A stretch of DNA of 64,000 nucleotides from Rapana venosa (Eukaryota > Mollusca > Gastropoda > Neogastropoda > Muricidae): NCBI GenBank assembly GCA_028751875.1, contig CM054151.1, positions 44,752,299 through 44,816,298 of the forward strand, in the 5' to 3' direction. This document shows positions 12,533 through 23,194 of the stretch, piece after piece. Made by a program: the position numbers and the translations under genes. Position 1 is the stretch's first letter, and the number at the start of each line of letters is the position of its first letter. The notes below the pieces were generated by a model. That model made no database searches. It was not told where the DNA came from and saw nothing but the letters and a program-made list of their open reading frames with translations.

Positions 12533-12754
12533 TGTTATTGCTTTCCTTATTTCAACCTCTATGAAGTCATTAGCTGATAGAAAGGCAATGAAGGGGAACT
12601 TCATTCACAGCCAGTAATGGAAGTCATCAGTCTGTGCAGATCTAAGGTTGAACCTTTTGTTCCAGGAAGATGGATCTACATCTTACGTCTGAATCTGAAT
12701 CCATTATCAAGAAACATAGATATAAAATCTGAATCATCACACTGTCACATCGCA

Positions 12755-12796
12755 CATGTGCATGTGTGTGTATGTATGTGTGCATGCGTGCGCATG

Positions 12797-12864
<68 letters not shown>
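12755..12864. repeat. (GT)n microsatellite
   Basis: Imperfect to about 12795, then pure GT to 12864. Confidence 0.95.
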
Positions 12865-12868
<4 letters not shown>

Positions 12869-13410
12869 AAGATATACATCAGCTCCATACATTTTAAAGC
12901 ATAAAGTGAAATCCTGGAGCCGTGCTTTTGTGTTAGATAAACAAAATGATTTTTTTCCCAAATCTTTATGTATGATAGTATATGCACAAAAAACCTACTA
13001 TCAATCATTGCTGTGTATATTCTTGCAATCATTTTTGACGCCACAAAGAAATTATGTACAATTAATTAAGAGCTGCTTCAAAAATAAGAAGATGAACAAG
13101 TAAAGATGCGTTACAGTTTTTGCGGTCTTTGATAAGTGGGCCATATATCTTTGATCATCAAAATAAGTGGTAAACAATGGGCCAATATGATGTTTCCCAT
13201 GCCAGTACGATAGAGGAGGGTCCAAAGTATGTGTATGAAAATTCAGCCCGTCACTCTCATTTGCAGGGTTTGGTCAATATTCCTGCATTGGCAGCTGGAC
13301 TAGAAACTGGTATGGGACAAGATTTGTAAGACCTCCCGGTAGATACACAGCATGTGTGTGTGTGTGTGTGTGTGGACTTGCCAGTGACTTGATCCTTTTG
13401 TAGTTGCATT
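12865..13410. other. Non-coding spacer, no gene recognised
   Basis: AT-rich sequence with a short (GT)n at 13353-13373. No supported coding region was seen. Confidence 0.45.
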
Positions 13411-13577
13411 CTGAATGGAATACTACTTTCAATCAGAGCAGATTCCACTGCGTGAAATTCGGGCTGCTCTCCCGGGGAGAGGGCGTGGCCACAAGAACAG
13501 CACCACCCATATTCTATATGGTAAGCCAATACTACTTTCAGTCAAAGCAGACTCCACTGCCTGAAATTAGGGGTGAC

Positions 13578-13584
<7 letters not shown>
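13411..13584 (+). repeat. Dispersed repeat fragment with internal duplication
   Basis: The phrase atactactttca...ccactgc...tgaaatt occurs twice, at 13419-13466 and 13529-13570. The first copy continues into gggctgctctcccggggaga. The same phrase is present at 29050-29080, so it is a dispersed element. 13560-13584 is the reverse complement of 14316-14340. Confidence 0.7.

Positions 13585-13650
<66 letters not shown>
13585..13650. repeat. (GA)n microsatellite
   Basis: Almost pure GA with one interruption. Confidence 0.95.
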
Positions 13651-13651
<1 letters not shown>

Positions 13652-13804
13652 ACGTTGCCACAGGAGTATCCCCATCTTTTTTTCCCCTCCATTTTTGTTG
13701 TCTGTTGTATCAGAGGGATTAGATAGTGAAATAATTATGTGTTTGTTGCCAGTCCTCTTGCCACTGTCCCATTGTGAACGGGCTTGAAAGTTAACCACAA
13801 TAAA

Positions 13805-13914
<110 letters not shown>

Positions 13915-14310
13915 AGACGAGTCTCTGCTACCGATATGCTATGTCCACTATGTAAAGAATCAGCTGAAGACGAAGTCCATTTTGTTTTGAAGTGTCCTGC
14001 TCTCACTACTTTACCTATAAGATTTATTCCATAGAAATTCTATGCCCGACCTTTGTTTGTTCCGGTTAAGTTTGCTGATGGCATCAGTCCATGATAAAAC
14101 TGTTCACAATCTGGCTCTATTTTTGTATAAGGCTTTTCAGTTACGAGAAAAACTTACGTCTTAGGCTCTCATGTCTTTGGTACAGATGTATTATGTGCTG
14201 TTTTGTATGTTGTATACGCATATACATTATTTGCTTTATTTCTTCTGTCCCCTTTCATATGGGGCTATGACCTTACATGAATAAACCATCTGAAGTCTGA
14301 AGTCTCTATC
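13915..14310 (+). mobile_element. 5'-truncated LINE 3' fragment (C-terminal Cys/His motif plus 3' UTR)
   Basis: From 13923 one frame reads ATDMLCPLCKESAEDEVHF then VLKCP, the CxxC...HxxxxC C-terminal motif common in LINE ORF2 proteins. The 3' UTR carries a short stem (tcccctttcatatggggc) and aataaacca, and ends in two copies of TGAAGTC. It has (CT)n/(CTAT)n on the left and ctctatctatctg on the right, so it lies inside a microsatellite. Confidence 0.8.
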
Positions 14311-14335
14311 TATCTGAAGGTCACCCCTAATTTCA

Positions 14336-14464
14336 GGCAGGGGGGACGGGATAGCTTGGTGGTTACAGTGATGTGTTCGTGATCTGCTGACCCTGGCTCG
14401 ATTCTCGTTCGAGAGGATTTTTCCTTTGGAGTTAACTTCAGTGCCGACTCCACTACCCCCAACA

Positions 14465-14495
<31 letters not shown>

Positions 14496-14679
14496 CGTGT
14501 GCAAACGCACACAGAACATCTTGCGCACACGTTAAAACCCGTTCCGCTTTTCGGAAGAGTAGGCCATTATGTGTGGTGGGAACGGATGACAAAATTTACA
14601 AAACTGCATACACACGGGGACTGGTTGGAAAAAAGCACATGAGTGCTTATTCCATTATCCTCGATATAAAGAATAAAAT

Positions 14680-14690
<11 letters not shown>
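14336..14690 (+). mobile_element. tRNA-derived SINE, near full length
   Basis: The head has an A-box-like tagcttggtggttacag and a B-box-like gctcgattctc. The body, shared by at least eight copies here, contains ttaacttcagtgccgac, cggatgagacaataaacc, cttgcgcacacgtta and aggccatta. It ends in tccattatcctcgatataaa followed by AT-rich sequence and (CT)n. The body is non-coding. RNA polymerase III transcription and LINE-driven mobility are assumed from the structure. Confidence 0.88.
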
Positions 14691-14753
<63 letters not shown>

Positions 14754-14772
14754 CTCTCCCCTCTCTCTCTAG
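14690..14772. repeat. (CT)n microsatellite after SINE
   Basis: CT repeats with a few T insertions directly after the SINE tail. The counterpart in unit 2 is 17557-17655. Confidence 0.95.
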
Positions 14773-15021
14773 TAAATGAATATTCCAGACAGCTGTCTGA
14801 TATCTTTCTCAAAGTGGCACAATTAAGCTTGAAGACCAGAAAGTCAAAACCCGTAAGAAGAATTAAACACAATAAAAAATGGTTTGATTCAATCACCGTT
14901 ATCATCCTCCTCCTTAAAGTAATCATCACAATCCTCTTGTTAGATTAACTTAAAACTTATAATATTATTCACACACACACACACATACACACACACAAAC
15001 ACACACAGAAAGAGAGAGAGA

Positions 15022-15056
<35 letters not shown>

Positions 15057-15730
15057 CAGAGGCAGAGAAACACTTGGAGAAAATGTTATTGATTATATTA
15101 AGAGGTCTTCCGATTGAAAGTACATGTTTTAGTTACTTAAAAAAAAAGTCTCCACTCCCCCACCCCACTGTCCGCAAAAAGGGTCCTATAACTTTCCAAA
15201 AAATACACTATTCCTTGACGACTAATGTGTGTCTGAAAAAGTGTAGTTAGTGATTGCTTCCCCTTGACGGTTAGGCCTCCACAAAGTGAAGACGTGAATT
15301 CAAATCTTCAGCTCAAATGAATACCCACATTCAATGTCAACTGTAACGGAAACACACGAACAAATACGAAACCAAAACGTTAGCAATCAAAAACGAACTG
15401 AAATAAAAGGGGGGGGAAAAGCAATCAGATAAAAGATACAGGTGGATGAAATGAATAGCTAGTTGAATGGCTAGAATTCCCCTGTAGGGATGCTGGGGGG
15501 GGGGGGGGGGAGGGGTCATTCAGTATAAAATAGCATCTCCACCATCTGGGGATTCTATGCTAGGAATTCCTTTTTTTCTAGCCTTCTCTTTGTGGTTTTT
15601 TTCTATCCTGTTCATTTTTCTTCCTGTCACATCCTTCTAATCTATTTTGTGCCTTCTTGGTCCATTCTCCTGTTGTTGTTTTTCTATAAAGACTTTTATT
15701 TTTAAAAAACAACCAGAAAAGAATTCTCTT
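14773..15730. other. Duplicated non-coding spacer
   Basis: Holds (CA)n and (GA)n at 14971-15060 and G runs at 15408-15417 and 15495-15511. Otherwise unique, and repeated at 17656-18620. No gene seen. Confidence 0.6.
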
Positions 15731-15734
15731 CCAC

Positions 15735-15971
15735 GCTGAAGCCAGAATCGCTGAGCCTCACTTGTGAGGCGCTTATTGGCAGCGCAACGCACTTTTGCTC
15801 AGATGACAGCATATAGTTGTTGTCTGGGCGTTCGAAAAAGAAGAAGAAAAAAGATCTCCCCCCAGGAGTTAACCTCTATGCCGACTTCACCTCCCTAAAA
15901 GTCCTTTGGATGAGATTATATAAACCGATACACCCTGTGCGAGCACATGCTGACCTTCTTACACACACACA

Positions 15972-16032
<61 letters not shown>

Positions 16033-16400
16033 CACACACACACACACACACACAGATGACAAATTTACAAACCGAATACAGACTGGGACTGGATGTTAAA
16101 AAAACCCACATAAGTGCTTATTCCATTATCCTCGATATAAAAGAATTAAATAAATAAAAATAAAATAAATAAACACACAAACACACGCACGCACGTGAAA
16201 ACCCGCTCTGCTTTTCGGAAGAATAGGCCATTTCGTTATGATTTTTTTAAAAAAGTAACCCACGCTGGTGCCGTGTTTAGACATCATCTTCGAAGTCGTA
16301 ATATGGCTACCCTAATGAGCGGCAAAACGGTCATATGGGCAAAACTCTCATCATTAGCTCTAGCCCAGGAACAAACACAAAAAAAGCTTTCTTTTCTGCA
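15735..16400 (+). mobile_element. Composite SINE-like repeat, unit 1
   Basis: 15735-15835 (cacttgtgaggcgcttattg) is a dispersed repeat also seen at 60205-60345. 15860-15960 and 16050-16140 are halves of the SINE body, split by (CA)n at 15961-16053. 16195-16385 repeats part of the body and adds a second 3' module (catcatcttcgaag, gctaccctaatgagcggc, attagctctagcccagga). The counterpart is 18625-19255. It appears to be built from several insertions. Confidence 0.75.
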
Positions 16401-16420
16401 AGCTTCTCCTATCTTTCCTT

Positions 16421-16460
16421 CTTCTTCTTCTTCTTCTTCTCTTCTTCTTCTTCTTCTTCT

Positions 16461-16545
<85 letters not shown>
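16421..16545. repeat. (TTC)n then (CT)n microsatellite
   Basis: TTC at 16421-16464 passes into pure CT to 16545, directly left of a LINE 3' end. Confidence 0.95.
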
Positions 16546-16547
<2 letters not shown>

Positions 16548-16653
16548 ATTAAGTTTTGAAACAGCTGGCCACTGTTTGGCTTTAAAACTGGTGTATTGTA
16601 CCCCCTTCAGTAAGGGGCCATAGCCTTTACTAAATAAACCATTTCGAGTTCGA

Positions 16654-16654
<1 letters not shown>
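16546..16654 (+). mobile_element. LINE 3' end inside (CT)n
   Basis: About 105 bases: agattaagttttgaaac, a stem formed by ccccttcagtaaggggcc, aataaaccatttc, then GAGTTC tail repeats. (CT)n lies on both sides. Two more copies are at 19391-19509 and 19597-19718. Confidence 0.78.
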
Positions 16655-16743
<89 letters not shown>

Positions 16744-16785
16744 ATCTATCTATCTATCCATCTATCTATCTATCTATCTATCTAT
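16655..16785. repeat. (CT)n then (CTAT)n, junction of the tandem duplication
   Basis: This tract separates unit 1 from unit 2 and resembles the tract before unit 1. Misalignment between the two tracts is a simple way to create the duplication. Confidence 0.93.
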
Positions 16786-17180
16786 AGACGAGTCTCTGCT
16801 ACCGATATGCTATGTCCACTATGTAAAGAATCAGCTGAAGACGAAGTCCATTTTGTTTTGAAGTGTCCTGCTCTCACTACTTTACCTATAAGATTTATTC
16901 CATAGAAATTCTATGCCCGACCTTGTTTGTTCCGGTTAAGTTTGCTGATGGCATCAGTCCATGATAAAACTGTTCACAATCTGGCTCTATTTTTGTATAA
17001 GGCTTTTCAGTTACGAGAAAAACTTACGTCTTAGGCTCTCATGTCTTTGGTACAGATGTATCATGTGCTGTTTTGTATGTTGTATACGCATATACATTAT
17101 TTGCTTTATTTCTTCTGTCCCCTTTCATATGGGGCTATGGCCTTACATGAATAAACCATCTGAAGTCTGAAGTCTCTATC
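16786..17180 (+). mobile_element. 5'-truncated LINE 3' fragment, unit 2
   Basis: Nearly identical to 13915-14310, with the same CPLC...HF C-terminal motif and TGAAGTC tail. Confidence 0.8.
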
Positions 17181-17205
17181 TATCTGAAGGTTACCCCTAA
17201 TTTCA

Positions 17206-17656
<451 letters not shown>

Positions 17657-17891
17657 GTAAATGAATATTCCAGACAGCTGTCTGATATCTTTCTCAAAGT
17701 GGCACAATTAAGCTTGAAGACCAGAAAGTCAAAACCGGTAAGAAGAATTAAACACAATAAAAAATGGTTTGATTCAATCACCGTTATCATCCTCCTCCTT
17801 AAAGTAATCATCACAATCCTCTTGTTAGATTAACTTAAAACTTATAATATTATTCACACACACACACACATACACACACACAAACACACAC

Positions 17892-17952
<61 letters not shown>

Positions 17953-18624
17953 CAGAGACAGAGGCAGAGAAACACTTGGAGAAAATGTTATTGATTATAT
18001 TAAGAGGTCTTCCGATTGAAAGTACATGTTTTAGTTACTTAAAAAAAAGTCTCCACTCCCCCACCCACTGTCCGCAAAAAGGGTCCTATAACTTTCCAAA
18101 AAATACACTATTCCTTGACGACTAATGTGTGTCTGAAAAAGTGTAGTTAGTGATTGCTTCCCCTTGACGGTTAGGCCTCCACAAAGTGAAGACGTGAATT
18201 CAAATCTTCAGCTCAAATGAATACCCACATTCAATGTCAACTGTAACGGAAACACACGAACAAATACGAAACCAAAACGTTAGCAATCAAAAACGAACTG
18301 AAATAAAAGGGGGGGGGGGGGGGAAGCAATCAGATAAAAGATACAGGTGGATGAAATGAATAGCTAGTTGAATGGCTAGAATTCCCCTGTAGGGATGCTG
18401 GGGGGGGGGGGGGAGGGGTCATTCAGTATAAAATAGCATCTCCACCATCTGGAAATTCTATGCTAGGAATTCCCTTTTTTCTATCCTTCTCTTTGGGTTT
18501 TTTTCAACCCTGTTCATTTTTCTTCCTGTCACATCCTTCTAATCTATGTTGTGCCTTCTTGGTCCATTCTCCTGTTGTTGTTTTTCTATAAAGACTTTTA
18601 TTTTTTTTAAACAACCAGAAAAGA

Positions 18625-18874
18625 ATTCTCTTCCACGCTGAAGCCAGAATCGCTGAGCCTCACTTGTGAGGCGCTTATTGGCAGCGCAACGCATTTTTGC
18701 TCAGATGACAGCATATAGTTGTTGTCTGGGCGTTCGAAAAAGAAGAAGAAAAAAGATCTCCCCCAGGAGTTAACATCTATGCCGACTTCACCTCCCTAAA
18801 AGTCCTTTGGATGAGATTATATAAACCGATAACCCTGTGCGAGCACATGCTGACCTTCTTACACACACACAGAC

Positions 18875-18928
<54 letters not shown>

Positions 18929-19260
18929 TGACAAATTTACAAAACCGCATACAGACTGGGACTGGATGTTAAAAAAAAGCACATAAGTGCTTATTCCATT
19001 ATCCTCGATATAAAAGAATTAAATAAATAAAAATAAAATAAATAAACACACAAACACACGCACACCCGTGAAAACCAGCTCTGCTTTTCGAAAGAATAGG
19101 CCATTTCGTTATGATTTTAAAAAAGTCCGGCACGCTGGTGCCGTGTTTAGACATCATCTCCGGAGTCGGAATGTGGCTACCCTAATGAGCGGCAAAACGG
19201 TCGTAGGCGCAAAACTCTCATCATTAGCTCTAGCCGAGGAACCAAACAAAAAAAGCTTTC
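18625..19260 (+). mobile_element. Composite SINE-like repeat, unit 2
   Basis: Counterpart of 15735-16400: dispersed repeat, split SINE body around (CA)n, then the second 3' module (gctaccctaatgagcggc at about 19175). It carries a few substitutions relative to unit 1. Confidence 0.75.
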
Positions 19261-19292
19261 TTTTCTGCAAGCTTCTCCTATCTTTCCTTCTT

Positions 19293-19383
<91 letters not shown>

Positions 19384-19390
19384 ATGTTTA

Positions 19391-19505
19391 CAGATTAAGT
19401 TTTGAAACACCTGGCTACTGTTTCGCTTTAAAACTGATGTATTGTACCCCCTTCAGTAAGGGGCCATAGCCTTTACTGAATAAACCATTTCGAGTTCGAG
19501 TTCGA

Positions 19506-19598
<93 letters not shown>

Positions 19599-19714
19599 AC
19601 AGATTAAGTTTTGAAACACCTGGCCACTGTTTGGCTTTAAAACTGGTGTATTGTACCCCCTTCAGTAAGGGGCCATAGCCTTTACTGAATAAACCATTTC
19701 GAGTTCGAGTTCGA

Positions 19715-19718
<4 letters not shown>
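19391..19718 (+). mobile_element. Two LINE 3' ends in tandem within (CT)n
   Basis: Copies at 19391-19509 and 19597-19718 of the 105-base 3' end, each with the ccccttcagtaaggggcc stem and three GAGTTC tail units. Long (CT)n lies before, between and after them. Confidence 0.8.
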
Positions 19719-19799
<81 letters not shown>

Positions 19800-19815
19800 T
19801 TCTTTCTTTCTTTTA
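19719..19815. repeat. (CT)n microsatellite
   Basis: Pure CT to about 19788, then CT/TTTC mixtures. Confidence 0.95.
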
Positions 19816-19854
19816 TATTTTCCTTTATGTTCTTTCTTTATACCCCTCTGTCAG

Positions 19855-19975
19855 TATATCTGTCAAGTCGAGTCAAATGTTTTGTCTCCAGATGGTGGTA
19901 CATTGAAGAAGCAATGCATCTGCTTTTTTCTCATCCAGCCATCTGTCTAAGAACAAAAATGTCTTTGTTCGTCTG
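19855..19975 (+). repeat. Dispersed repeat, plus copy of an inverted pair
   Basis: tctccagatggtggtacatt, gaagcaatgcatctgctttt and agccatctgtctaagaac match the reverse complement of 20925-21015. The start (ttttcagatgg type) also resembles the spacers in the GT-block array at 10161-10422. Confidence 0.75.
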
Positions 19976-20375
19976 TGTGCCTGTCAGTCTATATATTTTC
20001 CTTTCTTTTTTTGGTCACTTCTTTACTTACGTACTTTTCTTGTTTCGTTCTCTTTTTGTTGCGCTATGTTTTTGTCACGTTCGTCTTCCTTGGGTCTTTT
20101 CTCCCTCTTTCTTTCTTTTCTCCTGTCGTTCTTTCTCTTGTTCTCTCGTCTTTCCTTTCTTCCTCCTTGTCATTGTTTCTGCTTCATGGCTAATGGCTAT
20201 CTAGTGTTCATAAGGACCACCGTTATTAAGGAAAATGGCGGGAGTGATCATGTTGATGAGGTGATTGTGATCTTATCTCTCTTTAGTGTCTGATTGAAAA
20301 GTCTTTTTATCTCTGTCCCTGTGTGGTTTGTCTGCTTTGTATCTGTCTGTCTCTCTGTTGTTCAGTCCGTTTCAT

Positions 20376-20411
<36 letters not shown>

Positions 20412-20625
20412 ATGTGCATTTGTCTTTGTCTCTCTGTCGCTGCCCTCACATGATTTCGCACACAGACACAGACACACACACTCACACACGTAAGAACGCG
20501 TGCGCACACACGCACTCTCACACACTCACTCACACACACCACACAACACACACGTGCGCGTGCGCACGCACACACTCACACGCATGCACACACATGCATG
20601 CACGCACGCACGCGTGCAAGGTGTG
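19976..20625. other. Pyrimidine-rich and CA-rich non-coding sequence
   Basis: T/C-rich 19976-20180, a short (CT)n at 20380-20408 and imperfect (CA)n at 20458-20615. Open frames here are low-complexity Leu/Ser/Phe and are not accepted as genes. Confidence 0.7.
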
Positions 20626-20626
20626 T

Positions 20627-20765
20627 TTTAAATAATAATAATAATAATAAATGGAATTTATATAGCGCTATATCTTGCAGAGACAAATCAAAGCCTTGCA
20701 CTCAACTCATTCTTACACAGTCATACAACCAGTAACAATTAATAGTTCCATCAAGACCAAATGTG
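20627..20765 (-). repeat. Retroelement 3' tail with (ATT)n, minus strand
   Basis: TAA repeats at 20629-20650, then ggaatttatatagcgctata and a short body (acaaatcaaagccttgcact). This is the reverse of the tail at 25290-25350 and close to 43290-43375. Confidence 0.75.
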
Positions 20766-20773
20766 CACGCAGG

Positions 20774-20774
<1 letters not shown>

Positions 20775-20828
<54 letters not shown>
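20775..20828. repeat. (CA)n microsatellite
   Basis: Pure CA at 20778-20827. Confidence 0.95.
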
Positions 20829-20830
<2 letters not shown>

Positions 20831-20879
20831 AGGTCACACACCCTGGCAGATATAGTGTAATGCTTTTTTATTGGAGCCT

Positions 20880-21035
20880 TTTTTCCTTTAGTTATTGGCT
20901 TTCGTAAATATATTATATTACATGTTAGTGATAAAGTTGTTTTAGTTCTTAGATAGATGGCTTGATGAAAAAAGTGGATACATTGCTTTTTCAATGTGCC
21001 ATCTGGAAAGAAAAATGTTAATTTGACTTTAACTT

Positions 21036-21045
<10 letters not shown>
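20880..21045 (-). repeat. Dispersed repeat, minus copy of an inverted pair
   Basis: Reverse complement of 19855-19975 over its core, extended by a gaagttaaagtcaaatt part next to (CA)n at 21038-21080. Confidence 0.72.
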
Positions 21046-21082
<37 letters not shown>

Positions 21083-21109
21083 TGATCCTAATATAACTTT
21101 TAGCGAAAA

Positions 21110-21982
21110 AACCAGCCGCCATGGCGCAGTGGTTAGCGCCTTGGGTTACGGACTGGAAGGTCGCGGGTTCGATTCCCATAAGAGTCATAGGGATTTTTCG
21201 GACTCCGGCCGGCTCCTACCCAGAGTGAGTGTGCTGTGGGCTCAGTGGGAAGACTGGGACCACACAGTCGAGCTTCATCCACTAACGGATGCGAGTTTGA
21301 GAGTGTTGCTCAAATTACCTGACCAACACTGCAGGTGTCTGTATCTCTCGGGCCTGGTTGACGCCGGGATATATTATGATAGTAAGCGTAGAGTACAACC
21401 CTGTCAAGTAGTCTCAAAGCATATGCACTTCCACAGCAGCATCATTACGTCATCCTCATTGTCATTGATCATCATGCATTTTTTAAAAAAATGCCTCTGA
21501 TTCGGTGGTCCCGGTTTCTCTGGTCTCATGGTGACCTCAGATTCGGTTTGCCCACACACTTCTGTGCCTGTGGTGAGTTTGTGTCAAAGCCGTTGAGGTT
21601 GGAGGTTCGCGGGGGACGGTCGTTGGAGGGACGTTGTGGTGGTTGCCACCTCGGGTGGGCAACTCACTCAGTCTGGCTCCGTGACTGAGCTAATACTGTC
21701 GTTAGTAGGGGGCTTAGTAGGTGGTATCCTGCGTATGTTAGCTCAGAACAGGCACCACTGAACACCACCAAAGTGACCCAGCAGCAGTGCAGGGCCCCTC
21801 TGGCTGGTAGCCCCACGACGGCCTGATAGTGATGGGCTCCCTGTGGACTTCCGACCCTGAGGATGAGACACAGTGAATCTGGGTGTGGCTGTGGCGGGGA
21901 GATGGAGATGAGCGGTGTGGGAGCAGTAGGACGGGGGGTCGTCAGAAGATGAGGCAGCAAAAAAAAAAAAAAAAAAAAAAAA
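21110..21982 (+). mobile_element. Poly(A) retroposon with tRNA-like head and 15-bp target duplication
   Basis: AACTTTTAGCGAAAA flanks the unit at 21095-21109 and 21983-21997. Joining the flanks recreates a SINE-like end (tagcgaaaagacgttaaac), so the target was another retroelement. The head has an A box (tggcgcagtggttagcgc) and a B box (ggttcgattcc). The tail is 24 A. At about 870 bases it is long for a SINE. A second module begins near 21491, and its last 200 bases recur at 33525-33760. It is either a chimeric retroposon or two SINEs transcribed as one. Confidence 0.87.
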
Positions 21983-21997
21983 AACTTTTAGCGAAAA

Positions 21998-23190
21998 GAC
22001 GTTAAACTGAAGGCCACACCTAGGACAATTTGGCTGATGATAGTAAAGTGCCATTGTTGCTCTGTAAAAGAAATTGTCTTCACTTTTTAACTTTAAGTAA
22101 ATTCAACAATGCATTACCAGTATTGTGTATCGGTATCAGTAGAAAGAAAATACCATGTCTAAAAGACAAGCATATTATTTAAGAAAGGTTAATTACTTCA
22201 AAACTTTAATTAGCTCTTTTTTTAAATCTCAAAGGGGCTCTTTCGAACCAAGATAATAACAAGTAGTACAGTAAAATGTTAACCTTCTGCGTACCTACGA
22301 GTTTGTTCTATATGCCTAAAGAATATCATACTAAGGGAAACAATTCGCAATATGAACACTGTTTTAAAGACAATAAAATTTTTGTCCGTTTCATTTTACA
22401 AGCTGCATAAAGCTGATGAAAAATTCCAAAAATATCGCTGCACCAGAAACTATGCTTTTTCATAGGCAGTGATCTATCAAGGAAGGAAAAAATGAAGAGA
22501 GGAATTCCACTTCAATATTCTTGAAGCTGTATTTCTTTTTCTGGAAGCCACAGCCCCACCCCACCCCCCCACCCCCTCCCCTCCCCAAATATCAGAAACT
22601 AGGAGGACATGGGGGTTTTCCATGTTCAAATTAAAGTACGTATATTTTCAGATTGGGACTCAATATTTAAAAAAAAGATTAAATGTCTTAGGCTAAAAAT
22701 CTCATTCATTATTTTATGGCCATATGATTTGGGATAGCTTTTTCGTTGGGTTCCTAACACCATGGTATTACTTACAACTAAAATAAAACAACAAGGTTTT
22801 TTTAACAATGCAAGGAATAATGAGATAATATTCATAACACAGTCTAAATGCTCTTGTTTCTTTTTTTTAAAGTGAAGCAAGAAAATGTGTCGAAATCATC
22901 TAGACTTTGCAGACTACTTCAATCACACTTCTCTAATATTCACATCAGGTTATTTGTTACCTCCAGATCTATTCCCAGTTGTGTATATTTTGGGGGAGGA
23001 TTTTTTGTTTTTTTACTTTTTAATTGGTTTGTTTTTGGGTTCATTTGGGTGTTGTTGTTGAGTTGTTTTTTCCTATTGTAAGTTATATTGTTTTGTTATA
23101 GGCTATATAGTTTTGAGCACTATTCTGTTTGTTAGGGACCGTGTTCAAAAGCTGTTATACACACGAACTTGGGAGTAAATTTAAGTTTAG
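21998..23190. other. AT-rich spacer
   Basis: A C-rich patch lies at 22552-22585. No gene, tRNA head or LINE motif was identified before the LINE that follows. Confidence 0.5.
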
Positions 23191-23194
23191 AAAG

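Larger units (their letters stand above)
13915..16785 (+). repeat. 2.87-kb tandem duplication, unit 1
   Basis: Matches unit 2 at 16786-19510 almost base for base. The differences seen are few: for example gaccttac versus ggccttac, ggtcacccc versus ggttacccc, tgtgtggtg versus tgtgcggtg, plus microsatellite length changes. Both units start with acgagtctctgctaccg after (CT)n(CTAT)n. Each holds the same series: LINE 3' fragment, SINE, (CT)n, spacer, a second composite repeat and a LINE 3' end. Confidence 0.93.

Noticed and set aside
19827..20293. Leu/Phe/Ser-rich membrane-like open frames
   Set aside because: They derive from a pyrimidine-rich stretch overlapping a dispersed repeat, with no conserved motif.
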